DNA of 64,000 nt from Spinacia oleracea (Eukaryota > Streptophyta > Magnoliopsida > Caryophyllales > Amaranthaceae), in contig NC_079491.1 in NCBI RefSeq assembly GCF_020520425.1, positions 26,837,449 through 26,901,448 of the forward strand. Direction: 5' to 3'. The notes below the pieces were generated by a model that ran no database searches, had not been told where the DNA came from, and worked only from the letters and a program-made list of their open reading frames with translations. This document shows positions 1 to 11,149 of the stretch, piece by piece. Within the stretch, counting starts at the first letter, position 1; every line of letters starts with the position of its first letter. The translations under genes and the position numbers were made by a program.

Positions 1-1133
1 TCACGTAAGCCACCGCACATGTAGGGTTCAGTTGGGAATATTTTGTATGAAATGAATTAGGATTTGTCGTGCAAGGGCACAACCCTCATGTTAATGTGCA
101 TGATGTGGAGTCTCACTTTGGTGAGGAGGAACATGGTAGTAATATCACAAGTGTCTGCTTCGTTGATCACAAGTCCTAAAGAAATTAAAATAAGGTTGTT
201 TTGGTTGTTGTTTATTAATTGTATGTATGCATGTGGTCGAGTCTTGAGTTCGCCTTTATTAAAATATTAATAAACGTAAAGTGCAACCGGAACAAGCTTC
301 AAAACTCTTAGAACGTATATACCTTGAGTATGAACAATGGGGGGAGTCTTGCTGGAAAGCTCGTACTCCTACTAATGATACAAGACGTTGTTTCATTTAT
401 ATTATGCGCAGGAATTCCGTCGGTATGGCCCGACACTCGGTATGGCCCGATTTTATTATTTATTCTTTGGTGTATGGTTGGCTCCCATCACATTTCCTTT
501 ATGGAATATTCTTTTGGCCCGTTCGAAGCTTATTCTAATTAAATTGTGAGTCAAGAGTCGAGTCAAGAGTCGAGTCTTGTATCTCATGATTGTTTGTTAA
601 TTATTATATGGCTTTTGCATGTTGATTAGTACTTAGTGAGTGATGCATGTTTTAGTTTCATTTACTCTATGCTTGTAAGTACTCAGCTTTTGCTGACTAC
701 GTGCTTTGTGTGTTTCTGGTCATGCCCTTTGCCTTAATGACCCTATGATGATCCATCATTTGCATTTGCATTGTTGGGGGGTAGAATAATATAGCAGGTT
801 GGTAGATCAAGTACGATCGAAATCATGTGGCTTGGGATGATTGAGAGAGTTGCATGTTTTCGTTCTTTGAAACTATTTTATTTAATACTTTAATTACGTT
901 TGAAATTGTTGAACTTTTTATACTTTGGTTTTTGGGCCATTATGGTTCCAAATTGTAGGAGGCCTCAATATTTCATTAATTATGGTTTTTAAAAGTTAGT
1001 TGACATTTAATTCCGCTGCGTAATTCTGGTAATAGCCTTAACCGTTATCACGGTGGCGGTAATACTTTAGTAATTCCTTTATTTTAAGTTGGAAAATGGG
1101 TTTATAAAAGCAAGGAATTATTAGGGTGTTACA
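1..1133 (+). mobile_element. 3' part of a Ty3/gypsy LTR (probably chromovirus type)
   Basis: The segment ends at 1133 with GGGTGTTACA, the usual right end of plant gypsy LTRs that begin TGTAACACC. It contains a GTACTCAGC...GCTGACTACGTG stretch near 680-700 that I associate with Tekay/Del LTRs; this is memory, not a search. Copia pol sequence starts directly after it, which suggests that this gypsy element inserted into the copia element. The left end lies outside the window. Short reading frames at 281-538 and 324-542 overlap in different frames and show no recognisable domain, so I do not call them genes. Confidence 0.45.
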
Positions 1134-2642
1134 CTTGATGCAATGAAGGAGGAGATGGATTCCTTGGAAAAGAATGACACATATGAGCTAGTAAAGCCTC
1201 ACAAGGGCAAGAAAGTCTTGAGAAACATATGGGTTTTCAAGAACAAGAAAGATCATGAGAAGATAATGAAGCGCAAAGCCAGATTGGTGGTAAAGGGATG
1301 CAACCAGAAAAAAGGAATTGACTTTGATGATATCTTCTCTCCGGTGGTCAAAATGACATCTATCAGAATTGTGTTGGGTTTAGCAGCAAGTCTTGATCTT
1401 GAGTTGGAACAACTTGATGTAAAAACTGCATTTTTACATGGTGACTTGCATGAAGAGAACTACATGGAGCAACCTGAAGGTAATTTTGAAGAAAAGGGGA
1501 AAGATAAACTTGTTTTCAAGTTGAAGAAGAGTCTTTATGGGGTTAAACAGGCACCAAGGCAGTGGCACCGGTAATTTAATTCGTTTATGACAAGAAATGG
1601 TTATAAACGAACTACAATTGACCCTTGTGTGTATTTCAGAAAGTTCCCTGGAGGTAATTTCATCATCCTTCTTTTATATGTAGATGATATGCTAATAGTT
1701 GGACAAGATGCAGATATGATTCAAAGTTTGAAGAAAGACTTGTCCAAGTCATTTGACATGAAAGACTTGGGTCCTGCAAAGAAAATCTTAGGCATGGAGA
1801 TTGCTCGTGGCAGAAAAGCTGGGAAATTGTGGTTATCCCAAGAGAAGTATATTGCACGGGTGCTTGAAAGGTTCAATATGAAGCATGCTAAGCCTGTTAG
1901 TACACCACTAGCTACTCACTTCAAGCTAAGTAAGAGAGTTTGTCTTGCAACAGAGAAGGAGAAAGAAGCTATGTCATCCATTCCTTACTCTTCTGCTGTT
2001 GGTTCTTTGATGTATGATATGGTGTGTACTAGACCTGAAATTGCACACGCGGTCGATTTGGTGAGTCGTTTCTTATCCAATCCGGGTAATGCTCACCGGG
2101 AAGCAGTGAAGTGGATCTTCAGATACTCGCGGGGCACCTCCAAATTGAGTTTATGTTATGGAGGTGGAAAACCTATATTTGAAGGCTATAATGATGCAGA
2201 CATGGCAGGTGATCTTGATAATAGAAAGTCTACCTCAGGTTATGTGTTTACATTTTCAAGGGGAGCCATCTCATGGAAATCTAAGCTACAGAAATGTGTA
2301 GCTTTGTCCACAACTGAGGCAGAGTATGTTGCAGCAGTGGAAGCAAGCTAGGAGATGCTTAGGCTTAAGAGGTTCCTTCAAGAGTTGGGTTTGAAGCAAG
2401 GTGAGTATGTAGAATTCTGTGATAGTCAGAGTGCTATGGATTTGAGCAAGAATTCAATGTATCATGCTCGCACCAAACACATTGACATTAGATATCATTG
2501 GTTGCGAGATGTGATTGAAGAGAAGAGAATGAAACTAAAGAAAGTCCATACCGACAAGAATGGTGCAGATATGTTGACAAAGGTAGTTCCCGGAAGCAAG
2601 GTTGAGCTTTGTAGTAAGATTTCCGGGATGAGGTTCAAGTGA
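1134..2642 (+). pseudogene. Ty1/copia pol remnant: reverse transcriptase and RNase H
   Basis: This is the C-terminal half of a copia polyprotein. It starts within the RT domain (KARLVVKGCNQKKGIDFDD, then the D-containing LDVKTAFLHGDL). It continues through the catalytic YVDDMLIVG near 1676-1702 and ends with a copia RNase H (DADMAGDLDNRKSTSGYVF near 2192-2250). The frame is constant but is broken by two in-frame stops, TAA at 1575-1577 and TAG at 2349-2351, both where the family normally has a lysine-like residue. Gag, protease and integrase are missing because the copy is cut at the gypsy LTR. It is dead as it stands. An intact 3' LTR follows. Confidence 0.85.
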
Positions 2643-2688
2643 TAATGGAGTGATCGTGTCTTCCCCGTGATGGGCTGGAGGGGGATAT

Positions 2689-3482
2689 TGTTGTGGGTCC
2701 AGCCCGCTTGTTGCACAAGTAAATCATTTATCTTGTGTTTGTAAGCCCAAAATGTTGGGTTATGTTTTTAGTCCAATTGAGGCTTATTTGGTTGGCTTAT
2801 CTTAGAAACCTTGGAGTTTTTTTGATGTTTAGTTATGACCTAAGAGGAGTTAGGTCAGCTGAGAGAAAAATTCAGATCTAAACACACACACAAAAAGGAG
2901 AGGAGAGAAAGAGAAGAGAGGGTTCGTAGCTTTTAAGGCAGTCATTAGAAAACTGCCGTTTTTCGGAGATTGAACGGTCGGATCGTGCTTATTTTTTGTC
3001 ACATTGATGAGGATACATAGGGCCTCATTTTTAACGGTGGGATCGTCGTTTCGAGCTCTGCTTTGTCCGTGGTCGCTGCTGGACAGAATCTACGTTTTGG
3101 TGATATCTTTCATCTCTTGTCTCTTAATTGTTCATCTCTTATGTATGAAAGTGTTGGTGGGTTGTGAACCTTTGTATGTCTGATTTTGGTTCTTTTGCCC
3201 TCAATTTTATCATAATAAGAGAATGTGACAAGGGTGTACTCCTCACAAGTCCTGTGGTTTTTCTCTTCACATCGAAGGGGTTTTCCACGTATAATTCGTG
3301 TGTTGTTGATTGATTTTGTTCTTCCGCATTTGATTGTTTCTTGATGTCCATCATTGGTTGATTGCTTGATTATTTGTTTGGTGGATTATTTGTGGTGCAT
3401 TGGATTTGTATTGTTTGGTTGATTGTCTTGGAGGTGATTCTTGTGGGTAGTTGATTTACTATTAGGGTCCTATCACCCATCA
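2689..3482 (+). repeat. 3' LTR of the truncated copia element
   Basis: A purine tract (GGCTGGAGGGGGATA) at 2673-2687 precedes TGTTGTGGG at 2689, the expected polypurine tract plus LTR start. A plausible CA end lies at 3481-3482 (CCCATCA). No second LTR is present in the window, so the right border is tentative. Confidence 0.55.
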
Positions 3483-4594
3483 CCGTTCGTACCCTCTAGG
3501 CATTTGTTCAATCAAAATGAAATTTTGATTGGTTGGTTAGGCGTACAACAACAATCATATAAAGGATTAAGAATGAACAAGCCAAATTAGTTCCCACGTA
3601 CTATAATTAGTAGATTTGAAATTCCTTTAAAAAGAGATTTAGCCAATTTTATGATGCAAGCAAGCAAGGGTCTTTCAAATACATCTCCATCACTTTTGTT
3701 ATTGGGTGTTTATGGTTTCTGGTTGTGGACTTGTGGTCCTTCTATATCCAATCGTGCAACATAGCAAGGGCTCCATGGTCCACCTACAAGTGGTGAGCAG
3801 TGAGCACCGCACCTGACTTGTTTCAACCGGGTTTCGTTATAGTTTATTTGATCCGCTCCATATTCTACCTGTTAAGGGTATAATCCATATTCTACCTGTT
3901 AAGAGTATAATCAACATGTGAGTATTGGACTAGTTAATCCACATTGGAGAAATATAGAGACCGACTAACATATAAGATTGATGAAATATTCCACCTATCA
4001 CCAATTGGTTTTAGGATAAAATCCCACCAAACTTATATATGATCAATCTCTTCTCTTATCCGGACTCGTTTCGGACCTGATGAGTTTATACAACTTTAAG
4101 GCTTATATAGTAAGGTCTCCTTTGGCTTTAAATCAAAACCAAGTCAAAAACTCATATTGAATTGGGTTTAAATCCATTAAACTTACTACTTTAATGTTGA
4201 GTACAAAGTTTTACCACTTTAGTTTCACCTTACCTCATAAAAATGTAAATATTCAAGATGAGACCATGGTAAATGCTCTTAATGTCAATAACAACCCAAA
4301 AAAAAATGGTAATGCTTAATTTTACCTTATAAAGGTAATAATAATTCAACCGTTCTTTTAAGTTTACTCCTTGTCTTCACCATAACTCTATCCAAACAAA
4401 ACTTAATGCAAAGTTAAGTAAAATTTAACTCCGTTCACTTCAATATAATTTAACTCAAAAAAACATTGTCCACAAACTCCTTATATTTTCATGGGGCAAT
4501 AAAAATAAAAGGATGGAGGGAGTATGAAGCCGACAAAATAACAAATAAGAAAGTAGTCAATATGAAACACAAATAAACAAAATGTACATAACTT
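3483..4594. other. AT-rich spacer without a recognisable gene
   Basis: No coding region or complete repeat was found. A GGATGGAGGGAGTA stretch near 4510-4524 looks like one end of a Stowaway-type MITE, but no partner end was found. Confidence 0.5.
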
Positions 4595-4641
4595 TTGTAC
4601 CTTGTCAAAGCCACAAAAATCATGAACCCACCTCACCCTCC

Positions 4642-4743
4642 TCTCTCTCTCTCTCTCTCTCTCAATCCAGGCTTATTCCATCGTGCCACTTTTTTCAACC
4701 TTTGTGGACCCCGAAAATATACTCTCCCTCCTTCTCTATTTAA
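4642..4743 (+). promoter_or_regulatory. Probable core promoter of the OFP gene
   Basis: A (CT)n run at about 4643-4664 is followed by a TATA-like TCTATTTAA at 4734-4742. This lies about 95 bases before the ATG at 4836, a normal spacing for a short plant 5' leader. CT-rich tracts are common near plant transcription starts. Confidence 0.4.
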
Positions 4744-4835
4744 CTTCAAAAACCCACCTTTCTTCCATCCATTTCCCCCACTCACTTTTCCTTAACCCTT
4801 TAAAAACAGAGTAACAAAAACAAAACAGAGGATTA

Positions 4836-5771
4836 ATGGGAAATCAGAGATTTAAATTTAAATTATCTGATATGATCCCAAATGCTTGGTTCTACAAGCT
4901 CAAAGATGACACCACCAAAAATCAAAAATCTCAGTCCACAAAGCTCAGGCAAGACCACCTCTCGCCGCCACAACCGCCGACATCTACCGTAAAAACAACC
5001 AGAGACACACATCAAGCTTCGAACCCTGAACCTCAATGTCACCCTAGAAAATCATACCATATCACAAGAGTGCTCAACCCCCCATCTCAAGAACTAGACT
5101 TTCACCCTGTTACTCCTCCAAGAAAGTCAAAATCATCCTCAAAATCAAGAAAATCAAGCAGAAGAACAAGCTCACTTTCTTCTTCTAGCTGTAAATCAAC
5201 TACTACTTTCCAATCTTACCCTTCTAAATCAAATTCACCGTCTTCTCCTCCCTTGTTTGAAGATTCTCTGCTCAAAACAGAGCATAAAACAGAGGATTAC
5301 GATATCGTAATCGACGTCGAAAAGGACTATGTATTCACCTTTGATTTCAAACTCCCACCAATTATCACCAAAAAAGAATCAAAACCCATCAATTTCTCAA
5401 CACAGGAGAAGATTATCGCTACACCTTCTTCAAGGAGACTCCAATTAGACAAAGGAGTAAGATTGAAGATCAATTCTCCAAGAATCATGGGAATAAAACA
5501 GGGGCAAAATGGGAATTCAGGTAGGAAGAGCACCAGTTCAAAGAAGAGAAGGAGCATTTCAGAGAGTTTTGCAGTGGTAAAATCGTCATTTGATCCACAA
5601 AGAGATTTCAAGGAATCGATGGTGGAAATGATAGTGCAAAACAATTTAAGAGGTTCGAAAGATTTGGAAGATTTGCTAGCTTGTTATCTTTCACTTAATC
5701 TAGATGAATATCATGATGTTATTATTGAAGTTTTTAAGCAAATTTGGTTTGAATTAAGGCACCAAAAATAA
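4836..5771 (+). CDS. OFP: OVATE family protein (OFP1/OFP4-like transcriptional repressor)
   Basis: This is an intact single-exon gene of 311 residues. The N-terminus (MGNQRFKFKLSDMIPNAWFY) carries the LSDMIPNAWFYKLKD signature of OFP1/OFP4-type proteins. The middle (about 30-200) is Ser/Lys/Pro-rich and low complexity, with SRKSSRRTSSLSSSS. The C-terminal OVATE domain (DUF623, about 244-308) begins SFAVVKSSFDP and contains DFKESMVEMI, LEDLLACYLSLN and EYHDVIIEVFKQIWFEL. Family members are small plant-specific repressors that bind KNOX/BELL homeodomain proteins and TRM proteins and affect organ shape and secondary walls; many lack introns, as here. The first ATG gives the conserved N-terminus, so the start is secure. 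The transposons on both sides do not enter the gene. Which OFP paralogue this is cannot be decided here. Confidence 0.93.
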   Translation: MGNQRFKFKLSDMIPNAWFYKLKDDTTKNQKSQSTKLRQDHLSPPQPPTSTVKTTRDTHQASNPEPQCHPRKSYHITRVLNPPSQELDFHPVTPPRKSKSSSKSRKSSRRTSSLSSSSCKSTTTFQSYPSKSNSPSSPPLFEDSLLKTEHKTEDYDIVIDVEKDYVFTFDFKLPPIITKKESKPINFSTQEKIIATPSSRRLQLDKGVRLKINSPRIMGIKQGQNGNSGRKSTSSKKRRSISESFAVVKSSFDPQRDFKESMVEMIVQNNLRGSKDLEDLLACYLSLNLDEYHDVIIEVFKQIWFELRHQK

Positions 5772-8280
5772 TTTTTTGTATAAAACAAAAAAAGTTAGAA
5801 CATTATCTTTCTTTTTTAATTAATTAATTAGATTAGTATTAGTTGGAGCAAATAATTATTGTATGTACAGTTATTAAGTAGCTTTTTAATACAAAAGGTC
5901 TAATTATTTAATTATATGTTATAAACAAGAATAGTATGGTACTACTAATATATTTAAATCAAGGAATTTTTAAATCAACTCCGTGCATTGGAATAAGAAA
6001 TGAAATAATTTTGTTATGATAAGTCAGTTAGGATCTTAATAATTGTGCATGGAGGAGAGTAGGAGACTATATAGTATGGAGTACTCTTTCGTTGTGGTTT
6101 ATTATAGATATATAGTAAGAAAAAACGGACAATAATACGTAGTAAATATATTTCGAGTTTCGACAAGTTCTCTATTTCAAATCGCGTTTAAATGGGAAAT
6201 AAAATGAAAATTTTGGCGATTATTTTTACAATAATATTAGTGTGAACTCAAAATTAATAGTTTTCTCTAGCATTATTTTTACACTCGTAGTGACCTTTAT
6301 TGTTCATTTAGTAACTATAATAAACTAAATACTAAAATTTTTAGACATAATAATCATTTTTTGAAGCATAGTAACCCTATGTTTTTAAAAACGAATTGTA
6401 ACTCAAAATCACATTATTCAAGCACAACATGTATCAACAACACTAATTTGATTTTTTTTTTCCATAATAATCCTAATAAAGTGCCAAAATAAATTAGGAA
6501 CAAGTTGTTGACTCTAATTTAAGGCGTGGTCCACAATAAATTTAGTTTGGACCAAGTCCGTTTAAGAATTGGTGAAATTCCGGTAGGTAAATTCTGCTAC
6601 TATGGATTGGCTAATTTTTTTTGGGTCCAATAACAGTAAGATTAGTGTTATTGTCTTAATCTGAGCTAAGACTTACCCGTCAAATTTTCGATTAGTTTTT
6701 AATTTCTCAGATTCTTGTCAATGTCCTTTTAAACTTACCCAATTTATTCATTTCATCCTCCGTACTTTAATTAGTTGTGAAAATAATAAAAGTAATTTTT
6801 TTTATTAATGGAGTTAAAATTTATTGCTTAATCCTCTAAGATGAATCGATCTTGATATTCCAAAACTTTTGTTCAATGAGACTTTTACTAGCTCTAATTT
6901 TATGCTAACACTTACAACAAATTAGTGTCAATTAAGTATTCAAAGAAATTGAGACGGGAATCCTCAAATACAATCTCGGGATAACTAGAATGGACAATAA
7001 GTAAACAATCATCGTCCTATTATAAAAAGCAAACCAAGCCTAATGTTTCACTAGGCCCAATAACCCAAGCCATTTCATATTCAACATATGAGGGACATGA
7101 GTATATTTAAAGACAACTAAAACATCATTTCTCTTCCATGTGGAAGATACTCCTACTCACACAAGTTGAAGACTAATATCTAACAGATAAAACTATGCTC
7201 TCGTTGCGACTATGCATGAAAAAATCACTTACCTACGAGTACTATTTTGTGTGCCAAAATTTTTGATGCCTTTCTTATCAATCGGATTTTCATTTATCAT
7301 CGAATTTAGAGCATCAATATTTGGGACCCATTTCTTATAGTACACGGTATGCATATTCCCTTTTATTTATTAAGAAACCTGTTAATAATTATAAAAATAA
7401 ATGTCGTTATTTTATAAACTACGGAGTACTTCGTATTACTCTTTGCTAATATGATATGGAATTATGGATTGTCGCATAAGTGCATAACCTTCTAGATTTT
7501 ATAAAATGGTATCAATATAATGCATGGATTCATGGAATAGGCCAATAGGGACAACAAACCGACTTTTGGTCTTCGAGTAGCCGATTAGGGACTACAGAGA
7601 GCTTATAAAGACAGTAGTAATGTAAATTACTCCGTAGTTTTAATCCCATATCTTTAATGTATGGTTGTATCACAAATCAATACCTAGTGTTTAAAAAGGA
7701 AAACTATGGATTATTAGATGACATGTGTCATTCCATCTTTCCTCCAATAATTTGTTTTTTTTGTCAATTTTTCCTTTTGTTGTTTGTTTCACAAATTATT
7801 TTACAACTTTAACACCCCAATTCATCTTCCATTTTCAAAATCAATTCACCATATAATGATGATATTGTTATTCACCCCATTTGTTAATGTACTCGTACAG
7901 TCGTGCATGTAAATATGTGTTGCAAGTTCACACCGAAAAAAGCAAAACATAAGAAAAAGAAATGAAAGGTGGTGAATTGGTGATAGAGATTAATGGAGTC
8001 ACCTATATTGTCATGTTCGTAAACCCAATTTAAAGATTTGGATGTTAGATACGACTGCACTTGTTTTACCATTTATTTGGTCCCTTCTTTTAGCTTTCTA
8101 TCTTTCTGTCTTGTTCAATTTTTGTAGGGTAGTGATAATCTTAAATGCAAATTTATATGCTCCTCTTTTACCGAGTTTCACTCACTTGTATTTTTTTTAT
8201 TTTTTTTTGGCAAGACTCACTTGTATTTTTCTACTCCGTAATACATTACTTTGATAATTAACAATTTTAATTGTGTATTA
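5772..8280. other. AT-rich 3' flank of OFP and spacer
   Basis: No gene is supported. The only structure recognised is a degenerate MITE copy at about 6627-6906, listed separately. The short reading frame at 8042-8254 is hydrophobic and low complexity and is not called. Confidence 0.5.
6627..6906 (+). repeat. Degenerate copy of the AGAGCAAGATTAG MITE family
   Basis: The sequence from GTAAGATTAGTG through CTGAGCTAAGACTT and CTCAGATTCTTGTC matches the MITE at 13963-14314 in the same order. The inverted ends have decayed (right end near CTAGCTCTAATTTTATGC). Confidence 0.45.
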
Positions 8281-8635
8281 CTCTTTTCGTTCCAGAATAC
8301 TCGAAACGATTTGACCGGCACAAAGTTCAATGCATTGTAATTGACTTATTACTTAACTAGTTGGTAGTTGGTAGTTGAGTATTTTTTTAACATAGGTAGT
8401 ACGTGGGATGTGTGTCAAACTTTTAAAGGGGTAGGGGTTGGCACTGGCCAGGGGCCGGTGGGGATAGTGGATTTTTTTAATGTTTTTTTAGGGAGTAGAG
8501 ATGTTGGTGGATTCTTAGGTAAGTGAGAAATTGATATAACATTAATAATAGTTTCCATTTTTAGAAACGTTGCGCGCAAGTAATCCGGGACGGTCTTATA
8601 AAGAAAGCGTTTCAAGTATTTCGGGACGGAGGGAG
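8281..8635. mobile_element. Stowaway-type MITE
   Basis: The left end CTCTTTTCGTTCCAGAATAC and the reverse complement of the right end (CTCCCTCCGTCCCGAAATAC) form imperfect inverted repeats. TA flanks both sides (8279-8280 and 8636-8637). It is 355 bp and has no coding potential. Such elements are mobilised in trans by mariner-like transposases. Confidence 0.8.
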
Positions 8636-9480
8636 TAGTAAAAATTATAAAACTTAGGAGTTGTTATTTGTTAGCTGTTTTGACTAGATGTTAGCTGTTT
8701 GTATTAGTTGGTTGAATTAGTTGCTTGTGTAAAAGTTAATTAGCGGATATTTATTAATTGTTACATTGACGTATTTTGTTTCTTATGAATATTATAATTA
8801 AATAGTTTATTGTGTTAATTATTTTCTCTTTATTTTTGAATAAAAATTGAATAAATAAAATAACTATAATTTATTTTTAAAAAAAAATAGTTTAATTTTT
8901 TAATAATATATTATTTTCAAATAGAAAAATACTCACAAGCATGATTGCGCGCAATAGCTTTCAGTTGTTTCAAAGTACTAATTAAAATTCATTACAACAA
9001 AAAACTAGTCTCATAAACAGGGTGAAATGAAAACGAAAGTGTGAAAAATATTTTTAGGAGAAAAATAATGTAGGGTGCGACCAAATTGGTAGTTGTTGTA
9101 ATTATAGACAACACTATGACAAAATAGTCATTTTCATTCACTTTCTCAAACCTCTAATTGCAAAAGGCTCCAATATTGAGCATTTTCAAAATTAGTCTTT
9201 TCACCCTAAAACTTTCTTTCAAACATCTCCTAAACAAACACTTTTAATTAGCTTTTTCTAAAGTTCAAACCTCTTATTCACTCCAAAAAACTCTTATTCT
9301 CTCAACCTCTACTAACCAAACACCCCCATAACTAAACATGTCTAGCAAGAACCTATGCGATAATATTTTATACTATACTCATATCAAGATAAATGCTCAA
9401 AGTTTTTGAACTTTGATCGATCACTTAAATAGTACGGAGTAAACGAATAGAACTCAGGAAAGGGAGGAAGCAGTTTTTGT

Positions 9481-9617
9481 ACTCCATAAATGGCGGACCT
9501 ACTTGACCCTAGAGGGGTTTAAAGGGATCCTCATTATTTTTCAAAAAAATTGTTAAATTGATATTGAGGTAATTAATTGTACTTAAAATAGTTAACATAT
9601 ATGTAATTAGTCTTATA
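9481..9617 (+). repeat. Dispersed direct repeat, copy 1
   Basis: It begins TCCATAAATGGCGGACC and runs to TTAACATATATGTAATTA. Copy 2 at 10990-11117 has the same order with a few substitutions. It resembles one end of a non-autonomous DNA transposon, but no matching end was found nearby. Confidence 0.55.
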
Positions 9618-10989
9618 TGCATGCGATGCGTGCGGAATTATTAAAAAAAATCGCAGTGTTGTTACAACTAATCACAACAAATATTAAGCACTAAAAAATC
9701 ATTCGCAAATTTCGTATTTAAAAACAATGAGGTCATACAATACATCAATCTTACAATCTAAATGGTGAAACAGTCTAATACTCATGCCCTTACATGAAGA
9801 AAAATCTAAATTTTAGTACCAAATTAAAGTAATTATAAACATATAAGATAGTGTGTGTTTCATTTTTTTCTCTTACTCGCAATGTACTTGCTTAACCACA
9901 TGCACTCCTCCACCCAATCGATTTGTAACGCATAACTAACATTATAAGAATGTTATGGATTGAAATCTCTAATTGGTGGAGGTAGCACCCACGAAAAAAG
10001 AAATACCTCAAAAAAGCCAAAAGCGACCACCTAAAATCTCCTTAAAAGACCTCAAGATATCGAGGCAGTCTTAAGGTCACATGTCTCTTAGGTAAAGAGA
10101 CCTCTTTTTCGAGGAGGTTTCTTAATTTAAAGTAAGAAACCACTTTTCTAAGGAAATATATCTCTTTGTCATGGTTTATTTTAATTTAAATAGAACGAAA
10201 AGGAACGGTTTGAGTGAGAAAGTAGGTCTCTTATACAATAGAGATTTTTGGAACCTCTTATGTCAGAAATGTGGTCTCTTTGCTTATATTTTTTCCTAAA
10301 AGAGTTGCAACCACACGCCTATATCAAAATATTAACACTATTATTCATTTTATTTTCTAATTTGGAATTCAATTTAGTCTTACATTAGTGAAAAATCTCA
10401 AATCCTAAATTACATATATTCATGCACTGAATTACATCAATTAAACAATCTATCAAAGCATAAGAAAATGTTTCAAGAGTAAAATAAAATATTATCTCAT
10501 ACTTCGTACATTAGAGCAACAACCATTATCACATAACAAACCCTCACGCACAATTACAACATCACACAATCCCACACCCAAAACTGTCTGAACAGTGCCA
10601 AAATCGTTGTCGAAAGTCGATAATATCATCAGAAGTGGCGAGATCGGTGGCTTCAATTTGACATTAATTCATCAAATATTCTCCTAGTCTTTAAATTTCT
10701 GTGAGAAAAAACATAATATACATTCAGAGCCAATATAATAGACATTTCAAATTAAAATAAACTTCTTAATCCTCTCCAAAATAATAAAACCCACAATACA
10801 TTAAGAAACACTAAAACGTTAAAATTAAGAAAACCCCGAGGAAGAAAAAAAATGTTAAATAAATGTGTGAGTTTGAGCAACAGAAAACAGATATCCATCC
10901 TAAGTCCTAACTCAATTACTTCAAAAAAAAAAAAACACTTCGTATCTTCCAACAAACACAACTGACTAACTAACTATGATTTATCAACT

Positions 10990-11117
10990 CCATAAATGGC
11001 AGACCTACTTGACCATGGAGGGGTTTAAAGGGACCCGCATTATTTTTCAAAAAATTGTTAAACTGATATTGAGGTAATTAATAGCACTTAAAATAGTTAA
11101 CATATATGTAATTAACC
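10990..11117 (+). repeat. Dispersed direct repeat, copy 2
   Basis: Same sequence as 9481-9617 at roughly 90% by eye. The LINE lies about 35 bp downstream. A stretch at 13814-13848 (GGACCCCTATATATAAATTC, then ATGGATTCGCCCC) could be the far end of the same element, with the LINE inserted in it. Confidence 0.5.
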
Positions 11118-11149
11118 TATAACAATGATAACTAAATACCTTTGGTTTA

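Larger units (their letters stand above)
8638..11149. other. AT-rich spacer
   Basis: No gene is supported. It contains two dispersed copies of a roughly 130-bp repeat (9481-9617 and 10990-11117). A stretch around 10020-10290 is rich in GAGGTCTCTT-like words in both orientations and may be an eroded foldback element. The short minus-strand frame at 10752-10961 has no recognisable features. Confidence 0.45.
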
